Assembly (NCBI GenBank): GCA_030248065.1
Contig: JASAMV010002673.1
Coordinates: 1 to 64,000 of the forward strand
DNA length: 64,000 nt
Direction of reading: 5' to 3'
DNA from: Rhynchonema sp. JSB1_4
Taxonomy: Eukaryota; Nematoda; Chromadorea; Monhysterida; Xyalidae
The notes beneath the pieces are model-generated. The model saw only the letters and a list, made by a program, of their open reading frames with translations, was not told where the DNA came from and did no database searches. The position numbers and the translations under genes are program-made. Positions 14,740-27,157 of this stretch are shown in pieces (within the stretch, counting starts at the first letter, position 1; every line of letters begins with the position of its first letter).

Positions 14740-15442
14740 CAGGGTTGTTTCAAAAAAAGTGGTCAATTAAAAATTTTTTTAAAAAAAAAATTTTTTTTTG
14801 AAACTCAGATTTTGCTTTTTTTAATAAAAAAAAGTTCCCCAAAATGGGCTAAAATGTCCAAAAATGGCCTTTTTCGAGGCAAAAAATTGGCACTTTTTTC
14901 TGTGGACGAGACAATTTTTTTTATCGTGCCTGCGGCGCCCTGTATTGTCCCCAAATCCGTACAGGGATGCGCGGGGCTGGTCTCTTATAGTGATGTGGCA
15001 CCGATAATGTACTACTACATGCTACTACACATGTATATATGCAGGTCTGGTGCAAAACCGGGCGCGCAAAGTCGATCTGACGCGCAAGATTTGGGCTGTA
15101 ATCGATATTTTGATGGTAGTATATCAGATATACGGCATTAGATGCATTAAAATACGTTGTACGGCATGCTACAATACATCAGAGTAACATCGTTAGTGAA
15201 CATCAACCTCAGACTGGTCGGAGACCATGGAATCTGCACAATACTACCGGGTGTCACCACACAAGTTCGGTCTGAGGCGAAAATTTTTCAATTTTTGAAA
15301 AATATGTAGTATCGATTTCATTTATCCTGAAACGTCGTTTGCAACACTTTTTCTAATAAAAAAATTTTTCGTCAAAAAAAATCAAAAAAAAAATTTTTTT
15401 AAAAAAAAAGCTCGTTAATAAAAAATTTTTTTTTCAACCCTG
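14740..15442. mobile_element. hAT-type MITE, copy 2
   Basis: A 703-bp copy in the opposite orientation to copy 1, with CAGGGTTG/CAACCCTG ends and a perfect 8-bp target duplication GTTGCTAT (14732-14739 and 15443-15450). The interior is closely related to copies 1, 3 and 4 (for example GGTCTGGTGCAAAACCGGGC near 15046). No coding capacity. Confidence 0.93.
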
Positions 15443-15528
15443 GTTGCTATAGTCAACCGGGCAGGTTCCAACTTACGTTCTCCGCCTAACCCGGGACATT
15501 GTTCCATCAGATGAGCTGTTCTAAGCGC

Positions 15529-15600
15529 GCTTCGGTAGTTCAGCTGGTAAAGCGACGCTCAGATTAGACGGATGACCCGGGTTCGAGCCCCAGTCGAAGG
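15529..15600 (+). tRNA. tRNA-like sequence, probably pseudogene or SINE head
   Basis: A good internal A box (TAGTTCAGCTGG) and B box (GGTTCGAGCCC) lie at tRNA spacing. The acceptor arms GCTTCGG/TCGAAGG pair at six of seven positions, one of them a wobble, and a T-run (CTTTTTG) follows within 12 bp. The anticodon arm is poor: the stem has mismatches and there is no U33. I therefore call it tRNA-derived, not a confident functional tRNA. A pol III-transcribed SINE head is the alternative. Confidence 0.4.
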
Positions 15601-15727
15601 GAGCAACTTTTTGTTCTGAAAGGATTTTGAAATTTAATAACAGTGTACTGTACGTTCATTGGACCCACAAAAAAACCAGCCCTGCGCATCAGGGGGGTAC
15701 CTCGGGCAGTGCGCGACCACTCCCAGG

Positions 15728-16495
15728 CAGGGTTGGATTAAAAAAAGTAAAAAAAATTGTAAAAAAACATTTTTTTTAAAAAAGTTGGCCACTTTTTTAT
15801 TTTAAAATTTTAAAAAGTAAGTCCACTTTTTTATTATTTTTTCACTTTTTTTTCGTTATTGTCTGACCTTTTTTAAGGTAAAAAGGCATATTTTCATGTG
15901 TTTTATTGAACATGATTCTCAAAAAATTGCCTGCGGTGTGCTTATATTTCAGTTTGAAATGGTGTTGTGATGGACTCATACAGTTCCCAGACATCCCAAC
16001 AACAGCTGCATGTATAATATTGGACACCCCATACCGTATACTGTACAGTTATTAAGCGTGTCGTAAGCTATCGACAGGCTCCACGTTGCTCGCCTGTTTG
16101 CAGTTGTGCGGATTAGCTATTTGCTGCTTTTGTGACACAAAGTGAGTATGGTGTGAGTCTCTATCTCTCTTCAAATCTATTCCCAAATTCACAAACAGAA
16201 CGTTGGTCTTCCCTTTGCCATATACAGTACAATAAGTATACCCACAGTTACCTTCGAATTTCTCAAAGTCATGACCAAGGGGAATAGATCGCAGGTGATT
16301 ACGAAAACATGCAAGTCAGTGGAAAAGTTCTCTTTAGTGTCCTTCAAAACATACCTTACTAACATGATTTTAGAAATTTCATTCTTCAAGAAACCAATTT
16401 TTTGGGGGTCGGGAATAAAAAAAGTGATTTTTTAAAAAAAGTTTAAAAGTTTTTTTTAAAAAGTTCGATAATAAAATTTTTTTAATCCAACCATG
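15728..16495. mobile_element. hAT-type MITE, second subfamily
   Basis: A 768-bp element starting CAGGGTTGGATTAAAAAAA and ending TTTTTTTAATCCAACCATG, so 17 of 19 terminal bases pair as inverted repeats. It is flanked by a perfect 8-bp target duplication CTCCCAGG (15720-15727 and 16496-16503). The interior differs from the CAGGGTTGTTTC subfamily. It ends 33 bp upstream of the preferred start codon of the Cys-loop receptor gene. Confidence 0.92.
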
Positions 16496-16528
16496 CTCCC
16501 AGGGCACTGTGTAGCACAAACAGCGCAA

Positions 16529-19523
16529 ATGTTCCGAACCAGAATTGGGTTGTTGATCGCTGTTTGCTGGACAACGAGAATCGCCTGTACAGAGAATCAT
16601 TCTATCAACTATCAGACGTCCTATGAGCGCCTGTTCAGTGATTTATTCGATTCGTACGAGCGGGGAAGCGGCCGGGTGGGCGCGGAGGGAGGGGCAAGAG
16701 AAACCTCCAAAAGACCAAAACTCCAAACAAAAAAAAAGGGGGGGGGGGGGGAACTCCTATGTTCAATGCTGAAAATGCTTGCACGTTTACTTCCATAGAA
16801 TATGTTTATTTTGGCTGTTTCCAGGATGAAGCCCACGAAACTGTCACATATTCAATGTGGTACGTGATGGTAAGCGTAATGTCGGTTCGGTTCAGTTGTG
16901 TTTCGCGTTCGGCAAGAACAGAACATAAGATACAAACAAACACGACATGTATTTTTACATATGTACGTGTCTGTTCCATCACATCGAATTGAAATTCTCT
17001 TAAATTTAGTCTTGGAAAGACCCGAAACTGGTATGGGATCCAGCACAGTACGATGGCATTGAAGAAATTATTGTCAGCGATGCAGTTGTCTGGTTGCCGG
17101 ATGTTGTCATGTATGAAACGTGAGTACAAAAACGCCATTTCCTTCGTTTACGTATACTTTGGGCCGTATCCGCTTCGAAGTTTATAGCTAGGTCGGGCCT
17201 ACCCACTACCATATAGACACCATACGCCAAGTACGCGATATAGTAAAACAAAATCGGTCCAGGTTCATGGTCAAAAAGTTAGAAGATTTCCTGGGCTTGG
17301 CTGAAAATTGGTGCTGTGGGGTTTCGGACAACGTGGACCATGAATGCTCGGACCAAAAAAGTAACATCCATATTCGGAGTCTTCTTGCCTCAACACCCGT
17401 GATTCTCAATTTTCTCTCAAGTGTAAGCGCATTTTTGGTCCTTGGACCGAAAACCTAGTCGGACCATATTTCCGGGACCATAATTGTCTAGACCAATAAA
17501 TAGAGTCCATATTCGGATTCCCCATGTCCGTAAAGCATAGGCCCCAAATTTTGAAGCTTGTTTACGTCTATTTCGAATGGAGTTCAGTGACTTTTGAAAC
17601 TGTACATTTATTATGACTCATTTTGGACGTCAATATCAGGATATCTCATTCCTCGTCCGGACAAATGCCATACATCCAAATCGCAAGCGACGGCGGTGTG
17701 ACCAAAACAGACGCGGTGCGCGTGTCTGCGCATTGCGCGTTCGACGTGTGCGACTTTCCGTACGACGTTCAGAACTGTTCCTCGACGTACGCCGCTTGGG
17801 CCCATCCTAGCAATCACGTCATACTGCACGGACAGAATGTCACACTCGATTATTCTGTGAAGTCAACGGGCATGTTTAGCTTTTTTTCGGCGGAATTAGA
17901 TCATGCGTACTTCGGCTTGAGGGCTGGCGAAGCAGTTCACCAATTTTTTTCCAGAATGGTCACTTTTATCCCACACGGTTACGAATCATCTTGTGCCATA
18001 CACCACACAATCGTGGTACGAGGCGCATTATTTCGTCGTATTCCAACGCAAACCCGGCTACTACCTGCTGACGTTGTTATTGCCCTCATACATCATTGTA
18101 ACGATTGCGATTCTGGGTTAGACCTGCGTGTATTGGCTTATCGATTGTTGAAATAGAACGTGTGCGTTGCGTTGCGTTGCGGGGCGAAACTGCACCCCCT
18201 CAAATCAAAAGCCAAGTGCGTGCCCCTCAGGTTTGCCTTAATCTTTCAGGGCTGTTTTCGCCATTCACAGCAACCCAAGAGCGACAGGAGAAGATCACGC
18301 TGGGCATGACGGCACTGTTGACAATGGCCATTATTCTCATGATGGTGTCCGACCTGATGCCTAAAAGTGCCACTGATTTTCCCTTATTAGGTGAGGCCCA
18401 GTGGGTCGACGGTTTTGAGCCAAACACAGCAGACTTTTTTTACCTGTTTCTGAAGAACAATAGGGAAGCAAGTGAGATCAAAATGAGGTAGCGGTTTCAG
18501 GGGCCAGAGTTTAAATTGGTACCAAGGATTTGGTGGCATTCTTTAGATTCATTTGCACAACAGCGGGTTTTGGCTAATTGATCTGTGGCAAACTAAAGAT
18601 GGTCAACTACGGTCGTCAACTTATAAAGCAGTCCTGGGTGAGCGCGGGAAGCACTACACATGGCAGTCGACGACTTTGGTAGACGATCTGCGTTGACCAC
18701 ATACCAATAAGCAGTTTTATATTTGTTCCAGGGCGATATATATTGGCAGAGATGATCGTAATTGTTTGTGGCACAGTTGGCGCGGCCGCCGTCATGTACC
18801 TGCACAGTTTGGCCACGTTCCGTCGCCGAGTGCCCGTTTGGCTGTTGATGGTCACCGGTGTTGGGAAGATGAGAAAACGACCACATCTTGTTTCGTCAAA
18901 GGTTAGTAATAAGTCACAATACTCAGAAGCTACGGACAGAACAGCGGTTGGCAAAACACTCCTCGGCCAAAGCAAAGGGGGCCAAAACAGCGGGCCCCGT
19001 GAATTCTGGGTTTGTGATTCACAGTCATGGTTCAGCGCGCAAGTTTGTTCTGTGAACACCGGACGTCAGATTTAGCCACCCCGAGTTGCATTGGGTAAGA
19101 ATTCTAGACCAGCTGCCTTTCACTCCCAGTCTTGACCCCGCTGTTTTGACACCCGCTACTTTGTTCGTTACTTAAACCGTTGCCATTTTCAAGCAAGCAG
19201 CGAACGACTTCGTCAAGATCCGACCGCAGCGAGATGCTTCAGTTTCAGATGTATGGCTTCAGATAAGCAGCTTTGGCACTAACTTTGTTTTTTTTTGTTA
19301 TGATTATGCCCTTTCTTTCTTTCAGCGTCAGTTGGATTGTCTCAATCGAATTCTGGCAAACCTGCAAATTTTGAAGGCCCACTTTGATGAAAAAGAGGCG
19401 GAAACGCATCTTCTTGAGCTTTGGATGCACGTCTGTTATCGCATAGATGCGCTCGCGCTAGTTTTGTTTCTTATCGCCAACACTGTCATCACACTTGTGA
19501 TCTTCCATGCCCACCATGTTTGA
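16529..19523 (+). CDS. Nicotinic-type Cys-loop receptor subunit
   Basis: A pentameric cation-channel subunit, nAChR-like. The ATG at 16529 gives a signal peptide (MFRTRIGLLIAVCWTTRIAC); the ATG at 16493 lies in transposon sequence and is less likely. Exons are 16529 to ~16675, ~16799-16869, 17010-17119, 17640-17869, 17955-18116, 18250-18390, 18732-18901 and 19326-19523; the junction after exon 1 is unresolved and a small exon may be missing. Landmarks are WDPAQYDGIEEIIV and VVWLPDVVMYE; the Cys-loop CAFDVCDFPYDVQNC (C-x13-C); M1 YYLLTLLLPSYIIVTIAIL; M2 EKITLGMTALLTMAIILMMV, without the Pro-Ala insertion of anion channels; M3 from YILAEMIVIV; M4 near the end. There is no vicinal Cys pair before M1, so it is a non-alpha or orphan type. 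The M3-M4 loop is short. Confidence 0.85.
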
Positions 19524-20363
19524 ATCAACTACAAAGGTCTGAAGTACCAACATTGAAGGTGACGACTAGGACACCATGTATACCGACGATTGGATTACTT
19601 GGCTCTAAAGTACTGAAACTGCTTTCACAGTATGTAGATGTGTTTCGTTTCTTACTTTATGCTATGTAGTTGACCTTTCCAAGACCAAAAATCAGCGTAG
19701 ACCGAACAGTCAAAAAAACTTTATGATTGGAACATTAAGTTAACCAAATAATCATGCAAAAATCTCAACAATTTAAAAAATATATGAAAGACATCCGCAT
19801 TTTTCAAAGAGGCAAAACAGCAATAACTGTACACAATAATGCACTTCGTGTGAGTCTTGAATTCCAGGCAACATGTTCTGAGAGAAAGACAATAACTTGA
19901 AAATGCACACAGAAAAACAAAAAAAGCAAAAGGAAAAACGAAGAAAAGTTTCACCAGAGCCGGGAAGAAAGCAACAACATTGCGAAGCAAGTTTTTAAAC
20001 AACAGTACATATACATATTTAAATACAGTTTAAATAATGGACATCATAGGAATGTTATGTAGAGATGAGACTAAGTTGTGAACCACTTCGGGCTTTGCGA
20101 TTGTTACTCTAAAATAAGAAGAAGCCCTAATACACAGCATCGCCAGCTAATCACGCCTTTAAAATCACTTTTAGGCCACCTTAAACAGGTGAAGGAGGCG
20201 TGGTGGTAAATACTTGCCTTTTCTGACACAAAATTTCGCAACTTGTGACAGGTGTCTGAAACAAGCGTTCAGAACTGAAAAGAAGTCTGTTCTTCCATTT
20301 TGTTCTGTTTTCCCGTCTGCTCGTTAGGTATTTTTACCACACCCCCTTCAAGCCTACGCCGGC
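19524..20363. other. Convergent intergenic region
   Basis: About 0.84 kb between the 3' ends of two converging genes. AT-rich, with no supported ORF or repeat; it should hold both 3' UTRs. Confidence 0.45.
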
Positions 20364-23300
20364 CTATCCCTGAATATTGAAGAGCGTGGGTGGGAACGTG
20401 CACAGCGTGTTGTCCACCGGCGCAACAATGTTCAAAAGTCTGGAGAATCCGTTAATGAGACCGCGTTGTTGAAGAATGGCATTCACCTGCATTTTTGTTA
20501 AAATTGGCAGCTTCGATTGGCGGGTTGAAACGGGATTTGAATTTAAAAACTCAAACTTGGCAACTCGGACTTGACGCAGTATAAAGCCCAAGGCGAGCTC
20601 AGACACGGCTTCCAGTTAATACCCCAGGCAGGGTTGGGCAAAAAACGTTTTTTTTAAAGATCGTTTCTTTTTTAAAAACGTTTTTTTTTTTAAAAACGTT
20701 TTTTTAAACGCCCAGATGACCAAAATATGCCCCCAAAATAATTGGAAAACGCTCGTGTTGGGAAGAAAACGTTGTTAAATGAAGTAATTCTATGTGTTCT
20801 GTGAGGCAAAATAAACAGGTTTCAACCCAACAGGACATACAGTATAGATAAGGTCCGGGCGTCGCACCAACGGCGCGGAACACATGAAGTCTGAACTTCT
20901 AATGTTTCGCGAACTGACCTCAGCTTCGTACTTCTGTTTGTACACGACCGGATCGCGTGCGAACGCGTGTAGCGGGTAGTTACAGTTGACCGACAGAATC
21001 ACCCATTCGTATTGACCGTGCGTATTGATCGGGCCCGTCGCTATCACGTGCACTGCAAATAATTAAATGCTAATTAACTTAAATAAATTAAAATAAAAAA
21101 TTTACTATATTAAATTAATAATACAAATCGTGTGTTGTTGACAATTGGGGAAATAACATTGGTTTGATTAAAATTTTTTACTAGTGATCAGATACTGTAT
21201 GGTTGATTCTATTGACAGGCCGAATTCAACATCAACTTGGTGATTGGTGAACAAAGCTTGACTACCAACTAGGTAAAACTTGGTTGAGAACAGCAAAATG
21301 AGTGTCGTTTCACGCATGACTCTAATCTGCCAAACTACTATCACTTTTTATGTGTCTTCAATCCGAAACCTCGCTTGATCAATATCGAACCTATCGGACG
21401 CGGACCGATCACCGAAATGAGGCGTCCAACTGAACAACATGGCTCCCCATTCATTGTCAAAGCACGAAAAGAATGGAAGCAAACCGCCCCCAACCATAGT
21501 CCCTCCCAACCGTTCACATCATTCTTATTACTGGTCGTTCTGTATATCAACTGTCCGGGCGCACGCACAATCGCGTACCCACTGCTGATACGTGGAGCAC
21601 CAAACGGTGTCCCTTCGGTGGTGTACTCAAACGTGTCGAATACGGTGCCCGGCCCGCCATTGGCCACGTCCGCTAGTTTCTTGTCTGCAAAATGAACAGT
21701 TCTGGTAAGATCTTCTCTGCTGAGCTGTGTGTCTTTTAAGTTGATAAAGTTTTTATCATCGAGGACTTTGCCAAGGTCCGCGCCCGTTTCGAGGTCGGTG
21801 ATCATCGGATCAGATCAGGTTGACCATTTTGTGACAAGACTGACGCTGCTTATTTCATGTTTGTGACAAAATATTTCGCTGGTTTCGACCAGTTTCAGTT
21901 TCGACTACATAGTTTAATATCCAAAAATACATATGAATGCAGATCCGGTTCGATCCGATCATCAAGACTGATACCGTCTGGAGTTATACTTGTCCATTTT
22001 GGGCTTGTAGACAATGAGGACAAATTTTTGTTTGAATCATATTTTGTGATAGCGTTGGAGCACAAATTTCGGCCAGCGTGAAAGTTGTTCATTTGATGCA
22101 GGGGAACAACTTTCACGCTGGCCGAAATTAGTGCTCCAATTCTAAATTTGTCCTCATTGTCTCCAAGCCCAAAATGGACAAGTATAGCTCCACCTTTAAC
22201 CAACTAACAGAATGAAATTTTAATTGCGCGAAAATTCATTAAAGATCTGGGGTTCGGCAACGCTCTGGCAGCAATTTTATTTTATGGCACTAAATTATTG
22301 GGTAAGCCCGTGTGTTCGACGTAAATCGGCTATTGCGACTCACATGCCACCATACTGCATGGCCCGGTCGAGAGTGGGGGACTGTAGAGCACTTGGTACC
22401 AGGTGCCCATGAATGCGTCCACGTAGAATCGGTCCACCGGCACGGGCTTCGGCGTGCACAGGGGACTGTTGGGCTGCTGAAAAATGCTGATTTCGTGACG
22501 GCTTGTTGGAACAAAACGTTGTGGTGGTTTGTGAATGCAGGGGTTTGCACCAGGGAATCAAAGGAAACGAAAGTGCTGCATTGGTACATATGAATTAAAT
22601 ACCGCTAAATTGGCCATGAACTCATGTAGTCATCTTAATAATGCTCAATAACCAACGAACCAAAGCGTACATACAGTATATCGTTATTGTTCAGCTGAGC
22701 AGCATTTTATTTTAAATTCGTCGGTGTGTTTCGTTTCAGGAGGCTTAGGCTTAGTTTTCCTCAGGGTTTTGCCGATAGCGTGGGTGAATCCTTGCTTCGT
22801 CGCACATCTCATAAAAATTGGCGCTATTTTCTCTACGAGCAATTCGCTTTTTCACGACTTGCTTTCTGTGTCATCACAACGTCATCACAGTTTAAAGTGG
22901 CCTTCATTCCCTTCGCACCTGAAGCAACTGTTGAATGAGATTCATATTCTGGCTGAACGCTTTGGCTGCCTGTTCCGGTGTCAGTTGTTCAGTCTCGTTG
23001 GCTTCCCCTTTTCTGTTGGCCAGACTACCGAGCAGCCCGCTCAATCCCGACTTTGGCACTTCAGACCCGTCTATTGAGGTGTCGTTGTCTTTGTTCTGCG
23101 TTTGGACCACTCCGTCGGTCAGGGCGTTGTAGAGAACATTGGACAGGACACCTTGTTGGCCGGATGCGGCTTGTTGACCCAACAGACCCTGAATCGAGGT
23201 GAGAATGACAAGAACAAAGTGCAAAAAAACCTTTGACCCTTAAAGGCTCCACGCGACAATATTCAGATTGGACCATATTGAATAGCCATAATAGAAAATA

Positions 23301-26300
23301 AGGTGTCCCTTTCCTGGGAGTGTACCTGGAATCCGCCCAATAGGTCCGCCGGGTTCGGTCCGCCCTGTCCGCCTTGTCCGCCCTGCAGGCCCAACATTGA
23401 CAGAAAACTGCCCACCAGACCGCCGCCGTTGGTGCCACCGAATTGGTTGTTCTGAAAATTATCAAAATAAAAATGTTCTTTTCCTCTTTTGCGATTACCT
23501 GACCGGATTGATACTGAGTGATTGTCAATTACATACTTGTGTACCTGGACTTAAACTTGCCAATGATTAGTGACTCTACTGGCTCCATTTGGTAGTAAAT
23601 GGAGGCTGGTCCAGCACAGTGCAAGTTGTCATGCGTGTCGTCAACGACACGAAACAACGACTATGATGTACAATCCTCAGAATCAAACAAACAAATCTCC
23701 TTCCCTCTTCAGCTCACCAGTTGTCCGCCCTGTAGGAATGAACTGAGCGCTCCCAGTGCATCTTGACCGCCTTGGATCTGCGCGAAACTGTCAGGGGGCA
23801 GACCGGGACCTGGCTGATTGCCAAACACGGGGTTCTGTAAAAAAATTGGCCCTACTTTTTCATCATTTTCAAAAAGAAACACAAACAAACTGCGTTGTGG
23901 TTGGCAGGGAGCAAAAATAGTGTCGCAAATGCCAGTTGCGCGTAAAGCTCAGCTCAGCTCACACAACAAAAGCCACGTTGAGGTGTTTCAGCATATTCAT
24001 GGTATCCATATATCCAAACCAATGTTTCACAGCACAATATAAAAGCGCGATTACAATGCTGCACCTGGGGATTGAAATTGCCAAAAGCAGTAGGTGATGT
24101 TCCGGCATCCGCAGTGGCACTCTGCAGTTGGAATTCATCGGGCTGGCTCACCAAGTGGCTACCGAAGCCGCCTTGACCACCGAAACCTCCTTGGTTACCG
24201 AAGCCTACGTGACTCTGGCCTTGCAACGGCCCGAAGCCGCCCGTGGGGACATCAGGCCGGGTGGGAAGTCGGGGGATGCTCGAAGCCGACTGGGAAGACG
24301 CTGGCGGCGACGGGGGAACCTGCAATGCACAAAGGGTGGGTGAAGCTGCAAGCAGGGAAGGATAATAATACATGGTGGCGCAAAGACCCTCCACATGATT
24401 AAGAACTGTGTACATGTATGTCTTGCTGGAATTACTGACTCGTTTGTCATCATATTCCAAACAAACAGTTACGATTCTTGATCATTGGGAAGGAACTTCT
24501 CAACCACAGTTTGAAATGGACGTTCTTCAGGACCACATACATTTCATACGATTCACGCATGTCTCGCACAATGCAGAAGACGCACATTTTACAAACGATA
24601 CAGCGTGACGAGGTAAAATATTCGAGCCGACAAATATAAGCCAGCAGTCATGGGCCGATAATCGCGCCTTGTGACAGGGGTGTCAAGCTCTGTTGGACAC
24701 ATCACACACTTTAGACATGACGCGTATTCGGAAGCGCAGCACACAAGCAGAGGCGGAGCATAGATGGACGACCTAGGCCCACGGTGGGGTCTAGGCCTAA
24801 GCTTTGGTCAAGCATCTGGCGAGCGTCGCAGCCATTTATGGCACACATACTCGAAGTACCCTTGGGAAGTTAATTGGCTCGTTCAGTTGGCGCAATGCAG
24901 TATCGGCCGGTGCTGGCTCGCCTTGAAGCGCACCAAGAAACACCTCGTGCCACCGCTAGAAGGTTGAAGAGTCAAAAGTACAGATGATTTGAATTAATTC
25001 CAACGCCATGTACTCTGTATATTAAGTGATGATATTAAGCTAATGGCATATTAAGAGATGGTTTTGATAACAACTACTGGTTAACGGTGTTAGTCGGAAT
25101 TATACATCAGACCTGAAATTTATGTTGTGGACATATCTACACCTGTTTTTTGAATACAGCTGTTGCTTTGCATTCAAAAGCTCTCCAAAAATATCCTACT
25201 GTTCATGTGTGTGTGTGTGGCACACAAAACACCGATACGTCCACATTAAATACACAAAGTCATCCGCCTCCCCAGATCACCGCTATCCATCATCCACGTG
25301 AACAAAAGTTCATGGTCCCCATTCAAACGCTTTTGCAACATCAATATAAAACAGAGCATAGTGGTGTCTCACCGGTTGCGGTTTCGGCACGGGCGCTTTT
25401 GGCAGCTGCGGGAACACGTTTGGTATGCCGGCTATGCTGGAGCCATTTGTCGGCTGCAACTTCGTTTCGAGCGCCTCGCCCGGGAATGTCGGTCCCGCCG
25501 GCGACCAAGGGTTGGGCACTTGGCCGCCTTGAAACGGTTGACCGCCTCCGCCGCCGAGGAAACTGCCGATTAGACCCTGTGCCTGTCCGCCAAGACTGCC
25601 CAACAGACCCTGGCCTTGGTTGTTCTGGAAATTCTGCTCGGCGAATCTAGCCTGGGGCGGTAGGGGCGGCGTGATCGGTTGTTGACCGCCAGCTGCGTGA
25701 GATATGGATTGGGATTCTTTGGAATAATGGAAAATAGAAACTTTAAATCTACTATCCGCTAGCAACATGGCTTTAAGAGGAACTGGTGCATATTAAGTCC
25801 TCCGCCTCCCTGAACCTGCGATCTCGAGGGGGCTAGTATGGAGGGAGACGGGTTTCGACCAAAACCTTCGCCAAGTTGTTAGGTAACGTACATGGCATGT
25901 ACTACATACTAAGCAGCTACAATGCTATTATCAGTCAAAATTTTGATTAAAAAATACTCGACTCACCCAAGAATCTTTGCACGAGCTGGTTCTGATTGTG
26001 TGCCTGAGGCAGTGACTGCGCTTGAGGCGGTATGAAGCTGGGCGGCACCTGATTGTTGTTGTTCACAAATCCGTTCAACAAACTGTCCAGATGTTGTTTC
26101 TGCTGCGCCGCCTGTCGTTCTTGTTCACCTGTGAAACATCAGCCGGTCGGTTTATTAATTTTCACTCGTGTTCTTACAAACGAAGAAGATGGATCTCTGA
26201 TAAACATGCATAGTTTTGACAATAAGCTCGGGATACGCGACAAAGCAATGTTCTCAGAGACATGAGAGCTTTGTAGGAGGCCAAGCGTGGGACTTTGAAC

Positions 26301-27157
26301 GGTTTACAATAACATGGTAAAGCATAGAACCTTTACCGAAATAATTATCCGTAAATATCGCCATTAAATCTAGAAAATAAATGGCTGGATTTAGTAGCAC
26401 ATTAAGAATGTTTGGAAATCTTCTTCAATGGACAGCTATAGATATACGCAGTAGTTTCGTCTTTTTACGAACAAATGTAATGTTTAGTTTTTCTCACTAT
26501 GTTAATCCAAGCATGTATACTAGGTACATGTCATTTTAGCTTGTTATAGCTTAGCGTGTAAGAACGTTAAAAAATTTCACTGATGCACAGATAAACATGA
26601 TAAAGGGTTGGGCACAAAGTTGGACACGAACTCTTTGGCGTTTTTTTATATCACAAGTTTCCTTGACTTCCCTGATTTTTCACGTAAGTTACACTGATTT
26701 AAAAAATTGGGCATTTGAAAAAATTATTAAAAAACGTTTTTTGCCCAACCCTGAACATGAAGTGCACGCGTGTATTCAAATTTTTGGTCCCTAGAATACG
26801 TCGAACCCCAGTTCACCAACCTTGTATATCGAAGCTTCTTGGCGGTATAATTCCTGGTCTGGGACCCAGTATTCTATCAACCATCTCGCGTGCTGGGCCC
26901 TGAAAATCGGTTGTCCTGGCTGTTCAATCAAAATACAAGCGACTACAAACATCGTTTCAATTTTGTACATACATTCTTCATAAAACAGCAGATTGTCGCA
27001 CCTGTAGATCGAAATACTTCGAATATTCCTCATTGACCTGTGGCCTGGGCGGTTGACGTTCCAAAGTTGGCAGATGAAATCGGCCCTGTCCGTGGCTGCG
27101 GTCGAATAAAGTGGTCGTCAATAAAACGACGAAGCTGGTAAATCCATGATGTTTCAT
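20364..27157 (-). CDS. LPR-type lipocalin with Gly/Gln-rich N-terminal region
   Basis: A secreted lipocalin-related protein of the nematode LPR type, a family implicated in lining and maintaining apical extracellular matrix. Twelve exons on the minus strand join in phase to 682 codons: 27002-27157, 26821-26899, 25967-26128, 25373-25692, 24065-24319, 23718-23834, 23326-23451, 22919-23188, 22344-22476, 21511-21684, 20919-21052, 20364-20486. A signal peptide (MKHHGFTSFVVLLTTTLFD) is followed by about 410 residues of low-complexity Gln/Gly/Pro sequence with FLGG, GGFGGQGGFG and LLGSLGG motifs. The lipocalin domain then starts at DAFMGTWYQVLYSP, with SGYAIVRAPGQLIYRTT, GPINTHGQYEWVILSVNC and a C-terminal tail DNTLCTFPPTLFNIQG. 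Introns carry small MITEs. The domain assignment is strong; the exact LPR paralogue is unknown. Confidence 0.85.
20629..20716. mobile_element. Truncated hAT-type MITE end
   Basis: CAGGGTTGGGCAAAAAACG followed by repeated AAAACGTTTTTT blocks matches the terminus of the small element at 26603, but no opposite end or target duplication is found. It lies in the last intron of the LPR gene. Confidence 0.55.
21965..22197. repeat. Foldback MITE of the GGCCAGCGTGAAAGTTG family
   Basis: Inverted arms of about 100 bp. The left includes ACTTGTCCATTTTGGGCTTG and TTTCGGCCAGCGTGAAAG; the right is their reverse complement, with one arm carrying a ~40-bp insertion. It lies in an LPR intron. Its core is shared with smaller foldbacks at 44766, 48657 and 58920 and a fragment near 32725. 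Confidence 0.8.
26603..26753. mobile_element. Small hAT-type MITE
   Basis: A ~150-bp element with imperfect ends AAGGGTTGGGC and GCCCAACCCTG and near-duplicated flanks AACATGAT/AACATGAA. It is a compact relative of the hAT-type elements in this window, in an LPR intron. Confidence 0.6.

Noticed and set aside
16493..16528. ATG at 16493 as the receptor start
   Set aside because: It lies in the transposon terminus and would place 12 residues before a well-formed signal peptide that starts at 16529.
21720..21805. Upstream continuation of the LPR exon (MITDLETGADLGKV)
   Set aside because: TTTTGCAG at 21685 is a good acceptor, and joining there to the exon ending at 22344 gives CSMVAY, the expected lipocalin cysteine region; the upstream open frame is intronic.
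26791..26930. Reading frame RAQHARWLIEYWVPDQELYR in the LPR gene
   Set aside because: With the flanking splice sites the in-phase reading is GPAREMVDRILGPRPG, which joins exons 1 and 3; the other frame breaks phase.
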